From Verrucomicrobiota bacterium (GTDB taxonomy: Bacteria > Verrucomicrobiota > Verrucomicrobiia > Chthoniobacterales > Terrimicrobiaceae), in NCBI GenBank assembly GCA_018970255.1, contig JAGWWS010000014.1, positions 1 to 64,000 on the forward strand: a stretch of 64,000 nucleotides of DNA, given 5' to 3'. Under the pieces are notes generated by a model, which saw nothing but the letters and a program-made list of their open reading frames with translations, made no database searches and had not been told where the DNA came from. The position numbers and the translations under genes are program-made. Positions 27,836 to 36,822 of this stretch are shown here, one piece after another. How positions within the stretch are numbered: the stretch's first letter is position 1; every line of letters starts with the position of its first letter.

Positions 27836-28839
27836 TGGATGACGATTTTCTCTCCTTCTGAGAGGCCGGAAAGGACGGGAAAGAGTCCGTCGATTTCGGG
27901 GCCGACCTGGATGAGGGCGGGAACGTGTTTGCCAGAGCGTTCCTTGAAAACCACGGCGTCGCCGATCGAAAACTCGACCGCTTCGGCAGGCACGACCGGA
28001 CCGCGCGGATAGGCGAGGACTCGGACTTCCGCCGTGGCTGTGATGCCTCCGGGAAGTTGGGATTCTTCGTTGTCGATGATTGACTCGACGCGGAAGAGCC
28101 CAGTCGAAGGATCCGCGGAACGACTCACATATTCGACTCGTCCTTCCAGACCCGTGATGGCGAAAGAATTCAATTTCAGCGGAATTCTCGATCCGCGTTG
28201 GAAGGCGGAGAGATCGGATTCCGTAATATCGACATAGGCGCGGAGTTTTCCGAGATCCACCACTCGAGCGATTGGATCGCCCGGTTTCACCGAATCGCCG
28301 GTGTTCACGAGAATTCCATCCAGGATTCCGGTGAACGGAGCACGGATTGTGTGTTTTTCAAATGTGTCGCGGGCGGCATCGAGTTCCAGGCGGGAAGTGC
28401 GAACTTGCTCGAGAGCCGCATCGTAGGCGCTCTGAGGGACGGCATTGCTTTTCAGCAAACGCTCGGTCTCGACCAAAAGTCGGGAAGTTTCCATGTGCCG
28501 GGCGATGGCAAGGTCGAGCGCGATGCGTGCAGTCCCATCATCGAGGCGCAGGATGGCATCGCCTTTGTTCAACGACTGGCCGGGCTTCGCCAGCGTCTCG
28601 AGAATTCTGCCCGGAACTTCCGCGGAGACGCGCGCTTGGAGCCATGGGCGGATCTCAACGGGGAATTCGCGATCGCGGTAGAGCGGCTTGGCACGCACCT
28701 CGACGGTGGTGGGAATGTGGACCGTCGGCTCCGAGGCGAAGCGCATCAGGTCGTCCAATGCCGCGCCCGCCACGAAGAGCAGGCAGCCTGCGATCAGTGT
28801 GACCAAACCCAAGAACCACTTGGTCCGTTTTTTCCCCAT
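27832..28839 (-). CDS. RND/HlyD-type periplasmic adaptor subunit, orphan
   Basis: A 335-residue membrane-fusion protein. An N-terminal transmembrane anchor (about 9-28) is followed by the lipoyl halves (SAEVPGRILETLAKPGQSL; HTIRAPFTGILDGILVNTGD), a coiled-coil hairpin (about 95-150) and beta-barrel and proximal domains ending in GLSEGEKIVIH. Such adaptors link an inner-membrane pump to a TolC-like channel, but no pump or channel gene lies beside it; instead it overlaps the DUF2126 gene by four bases. The start ATG 28839 was preferred over TTG 28875 (12 extra residues). Confidence 0.87.
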   Translation of the reverse strand: MGKKRTKWFLGLVTLIAGCLLFVAGAALDDLMRFASEPTVHIPTTVEVRAKPLYRDREFPVEIRPWLQARVSAEVPGRILETLAKPGQSLNKGDAILRLDDGTARIALDLAIARHMETSRLLVETERLLKSNAVPQSAYDAALEQVRTSRLELDAARDTFEKHTIRAPFTGILDGILVNTGDSVKPGDPIARVVDLGKLRAYVDITESDLSAFQRGSRIPLKLNSFAITGLEGRVEYVSRSADPSTGLFRVESIIDNEESQLPGGITATAEVRVLAYPRGPVVPAEAVEFSIGDAVVFKERSGKHVPALIQVGPEIDGLFPVLSGLSEGEKIVIH

Positions 28840-28898
28840 CGGCTGCTTCGTAGGCAAGGAGGGGGCGCTTTGCAAGATCGGGCGGGTTTTTTAAAGTC

Positions 28899-29273
28899 TT
28901 GGTTGGAATCGGACTGCGGCTGGAATATGAGAGTCGCGTGCAGGAACTCCGCTCCCAACGCCGCCGCAAGGCCGAGGCATGGAACAAGGCCAATCGAATG
29001 GTCGCGGGGTTGATTGGCTTCGGAATCCTTATGGTGCTGGTCTCGGCATTTCTTCCGGAAACGCGCGAGGTCGCGCGGCTGTCCGCCGAGAAGGAGAAAC
29101 AACTCTCGACTCTGGCGAGGGAGGAGAAGTTGCGGGCGGAGCAAAGCCGGGAACTGAATCTTTTAAAAACCGATCCCGAATACCTCGAGATCATCGCGCG
29201 TGAAAAAATCGGGCTGATGAAGGAGGGCGAAAGCATCATCAATCTTGATGCGCCTGTGCCCGGAAAAAATTGA
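28899..29273 (+). CDS. FtsB/DivIC-like septum formation protein
   Basis: A small protein (up to 124 residues) with a basic N terminus, one transmembrane helix (about 36-53), a coiled coil (about 57-92) and the family tail DPEYLEIIAREKIGLMKEGE. FtsB/DivIC proteins bridge early and late division proteins in the inner membrane. The start is uncertain because only TTG 28899 opens the frame upstream of the helix; a later GTG is possible. It lies divergently from the adaptor gene and 46 bases before prfB. Confidence 0.85.
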   Translation: MVGIGLRLEYESRVQELRSQRRRKAEAWNKANRMVAGLIGFGILMVLVSAFLPETREVARLSAEKEKQLSTLAREEKLRAEQSRELNLLKTDPEYLEIIAREKIGLMKEGESIINLDAPVPGKN

Positions 29274-29319
29274 TTTCGTTTGCCGGCGCGCAGTGCGCTG
29301 GTAGCTTCCCGCCCTTCGA

Positions 29320-30460
29320 ATGACCGACGAACTCCAAAACATGGACACCTCCGCAATCAAGGGGCGCTTGGCCTCGCTGCGGAGGTTCCTTTGACTTGCC
29401 CGAATTGAACCGGCGCCTCGCCGAAATCGAGGCCCGCATGTCCGCACCGGATTTCTGGGACAGCCGCGAGAGGGCCCAAAAGGATGTCGCCGAAGTCTCG
29501 TCGCTGCGCGGGAAAATCCAGCCAATGCAATCGCTGGAATCGCGCGCCTCGGACCTGGATATCCTGATCGAACTCGCGCAGGGGGAACCCCCCGAAAACC
29601 GCGCCGCGGCAACGGCCGAAGTCGCGGCGGAATTCGCCTCGATCAACGCCGACATCGATAAATTCGAAATCTCCGCGCTGCTCTCCGGCGAATACGACGG
29701 GAACCCGGCGTTCCTTTCCATCAATGCCGGGGCGGGCGGCACCGAGTCCTGTGATTGGGCGGACATGCTGCTGCGGATGTATCAACGCTGGATGGAGCGG
29801 CACGGCTTGAGGAGCGAGATTGTGGATATCCAGCTCGGCGAAGAGGCGGGAATCAAATCCGCAACGCTCCGCGTAAGCGGCGAGAACGCCTACGGCTACC
29901 TCCAGACCGAGCGGGGCGTCCACCGCCTCGTCCGCATTTCGCCGTTCGATGCGAACAAGCGGCGGCACACTTCGTTTGCCGGCGTGGATGTCGTTCCCGA
30001 AATTGAAGACGCGCCGGTGGAGGTGAACGAAGCGGATGTGAAAATCGACACCTTCCGCTCCGGCGGCAAGGGCGGGCAGAATGTCAACAAGGTCGAAACC
30101 GCGGTGCGCCTCACGCACATGCCCTCGGGGATCGTGGTTGCCTGCCAGGCCGAGCGCAGCCAGGGCCGGAACCGCGAGATGGCGATGCAAATGCTGAAGG
30201 CGAAACTTTTCCAAATCGAAAACGACAAGAAGCGCGCGGAGATCGACCGCCAATACGGCGAGAAGGGCGATGTCGCCTGGGGAAACCAAATCCGCAGCTA
30301 TGTTTTCCAGCCCTACCAGATGGTGAAGGACCTGCGCACAGGCGTGAAGACCGGCGACATCCAGGCGGTGATGGATGGTGAGATCGACGCCTTCATCGAG
30401 GGCAAGCTGCGCGGGCTCACCTATAAAAAGGGCGAGTCCGGGGACGAAGAAGACGAATAG
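29320..30460 (+). CDS. prfB: Peptide chain release factor 2, with programmed +1 frameshift
   Basis: RF2 reads UGA and UAA stops. The gene is split between two frames: 24 codons from ATG 29320 end at an in-frame TGA (29392-29394), and translation resumes one base on with GAC at 29393. The joined product is about 379 residues. It carries the stop-reading tripeptide SPF (about 207-209, in [13 protein letters not shown]) and the peptidyl-hydrolysis GGQ (about 251-253, in [11 protein letters not shown]), at nearly the E. coli positions. The frameshift makes synthesis respond to RF2 level. It converges with ccsA one base after its TAG. Confidence 0.96.
29381..29395 (+). promoter_or_regulatory. RF2 autoregulatory frameshift site
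   Basis: The sequence GGAGG, then TTC, then CTT TGA C reproduces the known RF2 recoding element: an internal Shine-Dalgarno-like GGAGG three bases before the slippery CTT, followed by the UGA stop and a C. Low RF2 leaves the ribosome paused on UGA and favours the +1 slip from CUU to UUU. Confidence 0.95.
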
Positions 30461-30461
30461 G

Positions 30462-32057
30462 TCAGGCCGCCGCGGGCGCGGGGCGTTTCCTCAAGGCAAA
30501 GCGGCGTGCGACGGCCACTCCGACGAACGCGAGTTCCGCCAGCACGAATGCGACCGCGCCGGGCAGTCCGCCGGTGCCGAAGCCGTAGCTGTGCAGGCCC
30601 ACGCCGAGGATGAAGTTCACCCCATACCACGCCATGATCACGCATTGGAACGCGAGCACCGCGCCGACGGCCGTGCCGAACCCTCCCCAGGTCCCGGCGA
30701 TTCGCCCGTGCAAAACGAAGAGGTAGGCCAGCAGCGCCACGAGCGCCCAGGTTTCCTTGGGGTCCCAATCCCAGAAGCGGCCCCACGAATAATTCGCCCA
30801 CACCGCGCCGAGCACCGTGCCCACGGCGAGCAGGAGGACGCCGATTTGCAGCGCGCGGTAGAGGTAGTTGTTCAGCGCCGGCGACGCTTTGCGCCCTGCG
30901 ATTTCCTTGCCGAGGACGATGTGCCCGACCCCGAGGGCCAGGGCGAATGCCGCGTAGCTTAGGGTGATCGTGAGGACATGCGTGGTGAGCCAGAAATTGT
31001 CGCGCAAAACCGGCACGAGCGGCGTGATGGAGCGGTCGAGGATGACAGGCTGCGAATCCGCAAGGATGAGGCAAGCCACGGCGACCGGCACCGCGCCCAA
31101 CAGGAAATACCGGCTGCGGTAAAGCGCTTCGAACACGAGCGCGAAGAAAATCGTCCCGAATGCGACCCAGATGACCGATTCATACATGTTCGTCACCGGC
31201 GCGCGCCCCGAGACGAGGATGCGCAGGACGAATCCGGCGATCTGCATGAGGAAGCCCGCCACGGCGAGTGCCCAGCCCGCCGTGTAGCCGGCGCGGCCGG
31301 GCAGCGCGAGGATGCTGAGCCCGGCGGCAAGGTAGAGGATCCAAGCCCAGCGCGAGGGGTGGAGTTTTTGGTAGGCGAGTTCCACGGCGATTTTGCCGGG
31401 GTCCGCCTGGTATTTTTCCTGTTCGCGGGCCTGCTCCTCGCGCAGGAGGGCGAGCCCGGCGTCGAATTCGGCTTGGTCGCCGGCGTCGAATCCCTTGCGG
31501 AGTTTCGCGAGGGCGGGGTCGTCCATGGAAAGCGCGCTCCAGGCCGATGCGCCGGTTGGCAAAAGCGTGACGAGCTTCCCGCTCACGAGCCCCTCGAAAA
31601 GCGCGAGGCGCATTCCCACGGTGGATGCCTCCTGCTGGAGCGTGTCGAGGCGGGCCTTCGGGGTGTTCGCGCGGATGTTCGAAACCTCTTGCAATGCGGC
31701 GCGCAGGTTTTCGCTCATGGCGAGCTCCCGGTAGGTGAAAAGTTTTTTCTTCGGGTCGACCCCGATGAGGTCCTTGAATTTCCTGTTGGCGATCAGGATC
31801 AACGGAGTGTCCTCCCAGCCGACCGGCGACAGCCAGAGCGAGGCCACTGCCTCGATCGGGCCGAGTTTTTTCCCGTCGCGGACGACTTGTTTTTTTCCGG
31901 TCATCCCGAGGACCGATTCCTCCGCGAAAACCAGGAACGGTTTTTTCCTGCCGCCTTCCTGGATCGGAATGGATTCGAGGCCGGAGAGGTCGAGCGCGCG
32001 TGCGGGCAGGCACGCGGCGGCCAGCAGGATGGCGGCGAGGATGCGGATGTGTCTCAT
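30462..32057 (-). CDS. ccsA: Cytochrome c biogenesis protein CcsA/ResC with exported N-terminal extension
   Basis: A 531-residue protein. The C-terminal half (about 270-520) is a multi-spanning haem-handling domain with the tryptophan-rich signature WANYSWGRFWDWDPKETWAL. Together with ResB it passes haem to apocytochrome c (system II). The N-terminal part is unusual: a signal peptide (about 1-22, ending ARALDLSG) and about 220 residues predicted to lie outside the cytoplasm before the first membrane helices. The ATG at 32057 overlaps the resB stop (ATGA). Confidence 0.92.
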   Translation of the reverse strand: MRHIRILAAILLAAACLPARALDLSGLESIPIQEGGRKKPFLVFAEESVLGMTGKKQVVRDGKKLGPIEAVASLWLSPVGWEDTPLILIANRKFKDLIGVDPKKKLFTYRELAMSENLRAALQEVSNIRANTPKARLDTLQQEASTVGMRLALFEGLVSGKLVTLLPTGASAWSALSMDDPALAKLRKGFDAGDQAEFDAGLALLREEQAREQEKYQADPGKIAVELAYQKLHPSRWAWILYLAAGLSILALPGRAGYTAGWALAVAGFLMQIAGFVLRILVSGRAPVTNMYESVIWVAFGTIFFALVFEALYRSRYFLLGAVPVAVACLILADSQPVILDRSITPLVPVLRDNFWLTTHVLTITLSYAAFALALGVGHIVLGKEIAGRKASPALNNYLYRALQIGVLLLAVGTVLGAVWANYSWGRFWDWDPKETWALVALLAYLFVLHGRIAGTWGGFGTAVGAVLAFQCVIMAWYGVNFILGVGLHSYGFGTGGLPGAVAFVLAELAFVGVAVARRFALRKRPAPAAA

Positions 32058-33907
32058 GCGTTGGAGGATCTCGGTTTGATGTAGAACATGGTGGCGATGC
32101 CGACGCAAATGGCGAGCGAGCCGACCCACTTGAGCAGCCAGCCTGGGTCGTAGAGGACCTGCAGCGTGGTTTCGCCCAGGTCGCGCGGGTTCCATTCGGC
32201 CTGCGAGAATTTGTAGTTGATGCCGGTGAAGTTCGAAAGGAGCGTGCCCGGGAAGCTCGCGGGGTGGTTCATTTTTGCCGTGCCGGTCTTGGTTTCCCCC
32301 GTGGCCGGGTCGCGGAATTCGACGGTGGCGATGTAGTTGGACGGCGTTTCCGTGCCCTCGTAGCGCGGCACCTCGAAATCCACGAGCCGGATGGTGAAGG
32401 GGACCGGGCGCAGTTCGAGGCCGTAGCCGATCCGCACGACATTGAGTCCATCGGTGAGCGTGGTGATGTCGCCGCTCGCGACCCAGCGTTTTTCGGCATC
32501 CGGCCGCTCCGGCGAGGACAAGCGCGCGCGGAAGCCCTGGATGCCCTGCTCGCCCTTGGGAAGCGGCGGCCCGGGCTTCATCGTGGTGGCAATCGAGGCT
32601 TTCGGGAAAAAGGATTCCACTTGCACGGTCCAGTCCGCCCAGCCGGTGGAGAACGAATCGCCCGGCTTCGCTTCGCCGGACGCGTAGGCCGTCTTCCCGC
32701 GGCGGAGTTGGTAGCGCAACCCTTCGGGCGCCGGCGCGATGACGAGGTTGGGTTTGTTGTCCGAAGGTTCCCCGCCGAGGGGTTGGATCCTCACCAGCGC
32801 GGCGGGATTGTTGGGTTGGCCGGATTTGGAAATGGGCTTGCCTTCGGCCATCTCGAAATCCGGCCAGTATTCCTCGATGGTTACCATGGCGCCGGGCACG
32901 GGGATCGGTTTCCCGAGGGCTTCCTTTCGGGAGTAGGTGGCGGATGTCCCCTCCGCGGCGGTGACCGTGAACCGTTCGCCATCCGGGGAAAGCGCGACCG
33001 TGACGCCGCTTGCGCCGCCATCCGCATGCGTCACCGGGGCGAAGCGGCCGAAGACCATTTGCGTTTCGGTTTTGCCGGCTTCCGCGGATTCCGGCAGGGA
33101 CGGCTCGATCGAGACGGTGGCGAGGCCGAAGAAATCGCGCTCTTGGGCGGTGCCATTTTCCAACAGGAGCGGGATTTTCGATTCCTGCCCCATCCGCGCG
33201 CTGTTGAAGCGGAGCATGGCGCCGGGGAACCCCGGTTCGGCCGGCACGAGGCGCTCCTCCTTCGCGAGGTTGTCGCTGAACCCGTCTGCGATGATTTCCA
33301 AATCGGTGTGCGGGACCGCAAAGGTGCGCGGGCGTTTCTCGCTGGGGAGCGCGGTCGAGGCGTCGAAGGGCATGACATACAGCGCGGAATCGTTCGGGCT
33401 CTCGACCTGGATGATGCTGCGGTTCACGGTGATTTTCCGGACGGGCGGCTTGTCCTTGTGGAGCGTGACATTCCCTTCGAAACCGGTGTGGAGCCCGACC
33501 ATCGCGCCGATGAGCAGCGTGATGATGCCGTAGTGGGTGATGATGAAGCCGGTGTGCTTCTTTTCCCACGGCCAGCGCGTGAGGGTGACCGCGAAAAGGT
33601 TGATGCAAAGGACGGCGAGCCAAACGATGAACCACGGCGCCTTGTAGATGTAAGCCTGCGCGATTTTGCTGTTGAACTCGGACTCGGCCACGGTCGCGAT
33701 GGCGCACGCAACGGCAATCGTCGCCAACAAGACCAGCGCGAGCTGCAGGGACCCGAGCCAATGGACCACGCGCCAGAGCGGGGAGTTTCTCTTGCGTTCT
33801 TCGACGAGCCGCTTGCGCTCGACGGCCGTCAAGGGCGCCCTCCGGCTGTGGATGGTTTGCGGGCTGTGAGGATCATCGCGCGGAGAAGCTATTCGGCATC
33901 GCGCCAT
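32054..33907 (-). CDS. resB: ResB-like cytochrome c biogenesis protein
   Basis: A 617-residue protein with three transmembrane helices near the N terminus (SLQLALVLLATIAVACAIA; WFIVWLAVLCINLFAVTLT; GFIITHYGIITLLIGAMVG), a large periplasmic beta-rich domain (about 150-580) and one C-terminal helix, the ResB layout. With CcsA it forms the system II haem lyase. The start at ATG 33907 (MARCRIASP) is chosen; the frame stays open further upstream with no better site. It is the first gene of a two-gene unit with ccsA. Confidence 0.9.
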   Translation of the reverse strand: MARCRIASPRDDPHSPQTIHSRRAPLTAVERKRLVEERKRNSPLWRVVHWLGSLQLALVLLATIAVACAIATVAESEFNSKIAQAYIYKAPWFIVWLAVLCINLFAVTLTRWPWEKKHTGFIITHYGIITLLIGAMVGLHTGFEGNVTLHKDKPPVRKITVNRSIIQVESPNDSALYVMPFDASTALPSEKRPRTFAVPHTDLEIIADGFSDNLAKEERLVPAEPGFPGAMLRFNSARMGQESKIPLLLENGTAQERDFFGLATVSIEPSLPESAEAGKTETQMVFGRFAPVTHADGGASGVTVALSPDGERFTVTAAEGTSATYSRKEALGKPIPVPGAMVTIEEYWPDFEMAEGKPISKSGQPNNPAALVRIQPLGGEPSDNKPNLVIAPAPEGLRYQLRRGKTAYASGEAKPGDSFSTGWADWTVQVESFFPKASIATTMKPGPPLPKGEQGIQGFRARLSSPERPDAEKRWVASGDITTLTDGLNVVRIGYGLELRPVPFTIRLVDFEVPRYEGTETPSNYIATVEFRDPATGETKTGTAKMNHPASFPGTLLSNFTGINYKFSQAEWNPRDLGETTLQVLYDPGWLLKWVGSLAICVGIATMFYIKPRSSNA

Positions 33908-33996
33908 TTTCAAGGACTTGGCATTTTTTAGCCAAATTCGCTTGGTTGCCAGAGTGCGCACGATTCGACACACTGCGCTAGGAACGCTCACCGATT

Positions 33997-35304
33997 TTGG
34001 AAGAAAAAGACTCCCCGAATTCCGACAACCATTTCGATGTTGTTGTGGCTGGCGCCGGCTCGGCTGGCGTGGCGGCGGCGGTCTCCTGTGCGAGGGAAGG
34101 CCTGAAAACTCTGTTGGTCGAGCGCGATGGGTCGCCGGGAGGAAATGTCGCAGGGGCTCTCGTGCACAGTATCTGCGGGCTTTATCTCATCAGCCCTGAT
34201 GCGATCCCTCGGCCTGCGAACGGCGGCTTTGCGATGGAGTTCGCAGACCGCTTGCGCGAACTCGGTGCGGCGACCGGCCCTGTGCGAATGGACCGTCTGG
34301 ATGTCCTCTTGCAGGAGCCGGCTGCGTTTTCGGAACTCTGCCTCGACATCTGCCGCAGGGAAAAAAACCTGGAGCTCGCCTGCAACACGGACCTCCTCGA
34401 GGTGGGCGGTAGCGACTCCCACATCGATTGGGTCCGGACCAGCACACAAGCCGAACCCGTCTTCGCCTCGGCCTTCATCGATGCCACCGGCGACGCGCAC
34501 TTGGCGTTCCTCGCTGGAGCTACCTGCGAGACCACACCGGGCGGAATTCTCCAGCGACCGGCCTATATTTTTTCCATCATCGATGTCGCGGCAAATGCGA
34601 CCGACGACAATTCGGGCCTGGAGTTTTCCAGAAAAGTGGTCAGTGGAATCCGCCACGGTGACCTTGACCCGCGCCTCGCGGCTGCCGTCATGCGCCCCTC
34701 GGTCGTGCCAGGAAAGGTCAGGGTCACGATCGACCTCGATGCCGAGGGCGACCATTACAGCCCGCTCAATCCCGAGTGCCTGACGAGGCTTCAAATTCTC
34801 GGAAAGAAATTGGCCTTCGAGTTGGAGAACTATCTTCGGACTTCGCTGGCGGGTTTTGAAAAATGCCGCATTGCCACGCTCCCGGCGCGAATTGGCGTGC
34901 GGGAAAGCCGCCGCGTGCTGGGCCGGTATCAACTCACTGGCGCGGATATTGTTTGCGGCGCCGAATTCCGCGATGCGGTTTGCCGTTCCGCATGGCCGAT
35001 TGAACTCCGTGAAAACGCGGGTGATCCGCGAATGCGCTATCCTTCTGAAAACCGCGCTTGCGATGTTCCTCTTCGCGCTCTTCTTTCTGCAGAGATCGAT
35101 AATCTTCTCATGGCCGGCAGATGCATTTCCTCGACACATGAAGCCCAGGCTGCACTTCGCGTGATCGGCACTTGCATGGCAGTGGGTCAGGCTTCAGGAC
35201 TCGCCGCCGCTCAGATAGCCACAAGCGAGGAGCGCCGTATTCCGAAGGGAAACGAGGCTTCTGCCGCGTCATCCATCAGACAAAAAGTTTTCAAAGGGAT
35301 CTAA
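33997..35304 (+). CDS. FAD-dependent oxidoreductase (FAD_oxidored-type)
   Basis: A 435-residue flavoprotein. The N-terminal Rossmann motif is FDVVVAGAGSAGVAAAVS, followed by LLVERDGSPGGNVAGALVHS. The C-terminal FAD-binding stretch is NLLMAGRCISSTHEAQAA with RVIGTCMAVGQASG, as in FAD-dependent oxidoreductases of the PF12831 type. The substrate is unknown. The only start near the N terminus is TTG 33997. The methyltransferase gene begins six bases after its stop, so the two are a unit isolated between minus-strand resB and the unrelated 36031 operon. Confidence 0.85.
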   Translation: MEEKDSPNSDNHFDVVVAGAGSAGVAAAVSCAREGLKTLLVERDGSPGGNVAGALVHSICGLYLISPDAIPRPANGGFAMEFADRLRELGAATGPVRMDRLDVLLQEPAAFSELCLDICRREKNLELACNTDLLEVGGSDSHIDWVRTSTQAEPVFASAFIDATGDAHLAFLAGATCETTPGGILQRPAYIFSIIDVAANATDDNSGLEFSRKVVSGIRHGDLDPRLAAAVMRPSVVPGKVRVTIDLDAEGDHYSPLNPECLTRLQILGKKLAFELENYLRTSLAGFEKCRIATLPARIGVRESRRVLGRYQLTGADIVCGAEFRDAVCRSAWPIELRENAGDPRMRYPSENRACDVPLRALLSAEIDNLLMAGRCISSTHEAQAALRVIGTCMAVGQASGLAAAQIATSEERRIPKGNEASAASSIRQKVFKGI

Positions 35305-35310
35305 GGCAGG

Positions 35311-35976
35311 ATGGCGAAGTCGTTTTCGGTGTTTCAAATCTCCCGGGCCTACGGGCGCTCGCGATGGCTCAGGGCGTATGTCGCGATAAAGCTCGCGATG
35401 GATCCGATTTTCGAGACCGCCTGGAAGCTCATCGTTTTCCGCGGAGCGCAAGTGGTGGACATCGGCTGCGGGGTCGGCCTGCTTGGCATTACGATGAGGG
35501 CGGCGGGTCTCATCGAGCGCTATCGCGGGGCGGATATGAGCGTTTGGAAAGTAAACAAGGCAAAGCAGGCCATGCGTTACTTCGGCTTCGAGGAAGTCGG
35601 CTACGAGGTGAATGATGCCCTCACCACACCGATTCCGCAGGGAGCCACGGTTTGCGTTTTTGATGTCCTGCATTGCCTGACGCATGATGCTCAGAAAAAA
35701 CTCCTCGCGCGTCTCGCGGATGCAGCGGACTCAGGCTCACTGGTGCTCATCCGCACTGCGCTCCGCAAATCCGGGTTGAGATATTACCCAACGCTCCTCA
35801 ACGAATACCGCCGCCGCCTGGCATTCTGGATTCCGCGCGGGAAAATCAATTTCCCCGACAGGCGCGAGCTCATCGCTGCATTTGAGTCCCGGGGATTGCA
35901 TGTCGCCATCTCGCCGATGTGGGGGAAAACCCCATTCGCCGGGGAGCTTGTCGTGGTGGAGAAGCCGAACTCTTAA
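35311..35976 (+). CDS. Class I SAM-dependent methyltransferase
   Basis: A 221-residue protein with an AdoMet-binding motif VVDIGCGVGLLGITMRAAG at about 48-66 and a second acidic strand GADMSVWKVNKAKQAM. The central strand VCVFDVLHCL fits motif IV. The substrate cannot be named. An AAGGCAGG ribosome site precedes ATG 35311, one of the better ones in the window. The tight coupling to the FAD oxidoreductase suggests both act on the same small molecule or lipid (inference). Confidence 0.85.
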   Translation: MAKSFSVFQISRAYGRSRWLRAYVAIKLAMDPIFETAWKLIVFRGAQVVDIGCGVGLLGITMRAAGLIERYRGADMSVWKVNKAKQAMRYFGFEEVGYEVNDALTTPIPQGATVCVFDVLHCLTHDAQKKLLARLADAADSGSLVLIRTALRKSGLRYYPTLLNEYRRRLAFWIPRGKINFPDRRELIAAFESRGLHVAISPMWGKTPFAGELVVVEKPNS

Positions 35977-36030
35977 AACCCGCGGCGTTCAACCTTTGAA
36001 AACCCGGGAACAGGGGTTTACCCTTCTTCC

Positions 36031-36822
36031 ATGAGCCTCAGGTTTGCGCTGGTCGTTCTGCTCGCCGCTTCCACCGCCCGCGCGGAAAAGCTGACCTCGG
36101 ATCAAATCGCCTCGGCCGTTGTCGTGGAAACCATTGCCATTCCCTCGCCTTCGGAATTCCTCATCGCGGTGGACAAGCAGTGCGAGCCGAACTGGGCGAA
36201 GCACAACAAACCCTCCGCGCCCGTGCCGACCGCGGACCGCGAGCACATGGCGGCGCAACTCGGGATGCTCTACGCGGATTGCCACATCGCGATCGAGGCC
36301 GGCGATGCACAGTCCGTGAGCAATTCCGTGCGCGACCTCGCCGCTGTCGCCAAGAAATTGAACATCGGGGCAGACACCGTGGCGCGGTTGGGCAGCATCG
36401 ACGACCTTGCCGATTCGGCCGATTGGAACTCCCTGCGGCAGGAACTCGATGCCATGCGCAACGACCTCCGCCTCGCCATGCTCGCCCAGCGCGACGACGA
36501 CCTCCGGGTCATCGCGTCCGTGGGGTCCTTCAACCGCCAGGTCGAAGTGGCGGCGGAGGTGCTGGCGGAGGATTGGTCGCCCCGGCGCGCGGCGGTCCTC
36601 GACCTTTCGCCGACCGCGGCGCACCTCGTGGACCGGCTCGACGGGCTCCCCGAAAAATCCCGGAATTCTCCTTTCGTCTCGGAACTCTCCGCCGCGCTGG
36701 CGCGCTACCACGGCATCATGGGTTCCTGGCGCCGCGGGCAGCCGAAAAAAGAGCAAGTGCTGGAAATCGCCTCCACGGCCCGGGGCGTCTCGCGTGCCGC
36801 ATTCGGGGAGCCGAAGAAATGA
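36031..36822 (+). CDS. Exported protein of unknown function
   Basis: A 263-residue protein with a signal peptide (about 1-18, ending ARA) and an all-alpha, charged body, for example LRQELDAMRNDLRLAMLAQ and FVSELSAALARYHGIMGSWR. No family was recognised and no cysteine pairs or catalytic motif stand out. Its stop overlaps the ATG of the next exported gene (ATGA), so the two are probably made together in the periplasm. Confidence 0.75.
   Translation: MSLRFALVVLLAASTARAEKLTSDQIASAVVVETIAIPSPSEFLIAVDKQCEPNWAKHNKPSAPVPTADREHMAAQLGMLYADCHIAIEAGDAQSVSNSVRDLAAVAKKLNIGADTVARLGSIDDLADSADWNSLRQELDAMRNDLRLAMLAQRDDDLRVIASVGSFNRQVEVAAEVLAEDWSPRRAAVLDLSPTAAHLVDRLDGLPEKSRNSPFVSELSAALARYHGIMGSWRRGQPKKEQVLEIASTARGVSRAAFGEPKK

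Noticed and set aside
32058-33761. Extension of the ccsA frame far upstream through resB
   Set aside because: The extension is an alternative frame of resB. The signal peptide and ATGA overlap at 32057 define the ccsA start.
33997-35976. A natural-product gene cluster
   Set aside because: Only two enzymes are present with no synthase, carrier protein or transporter beside them.
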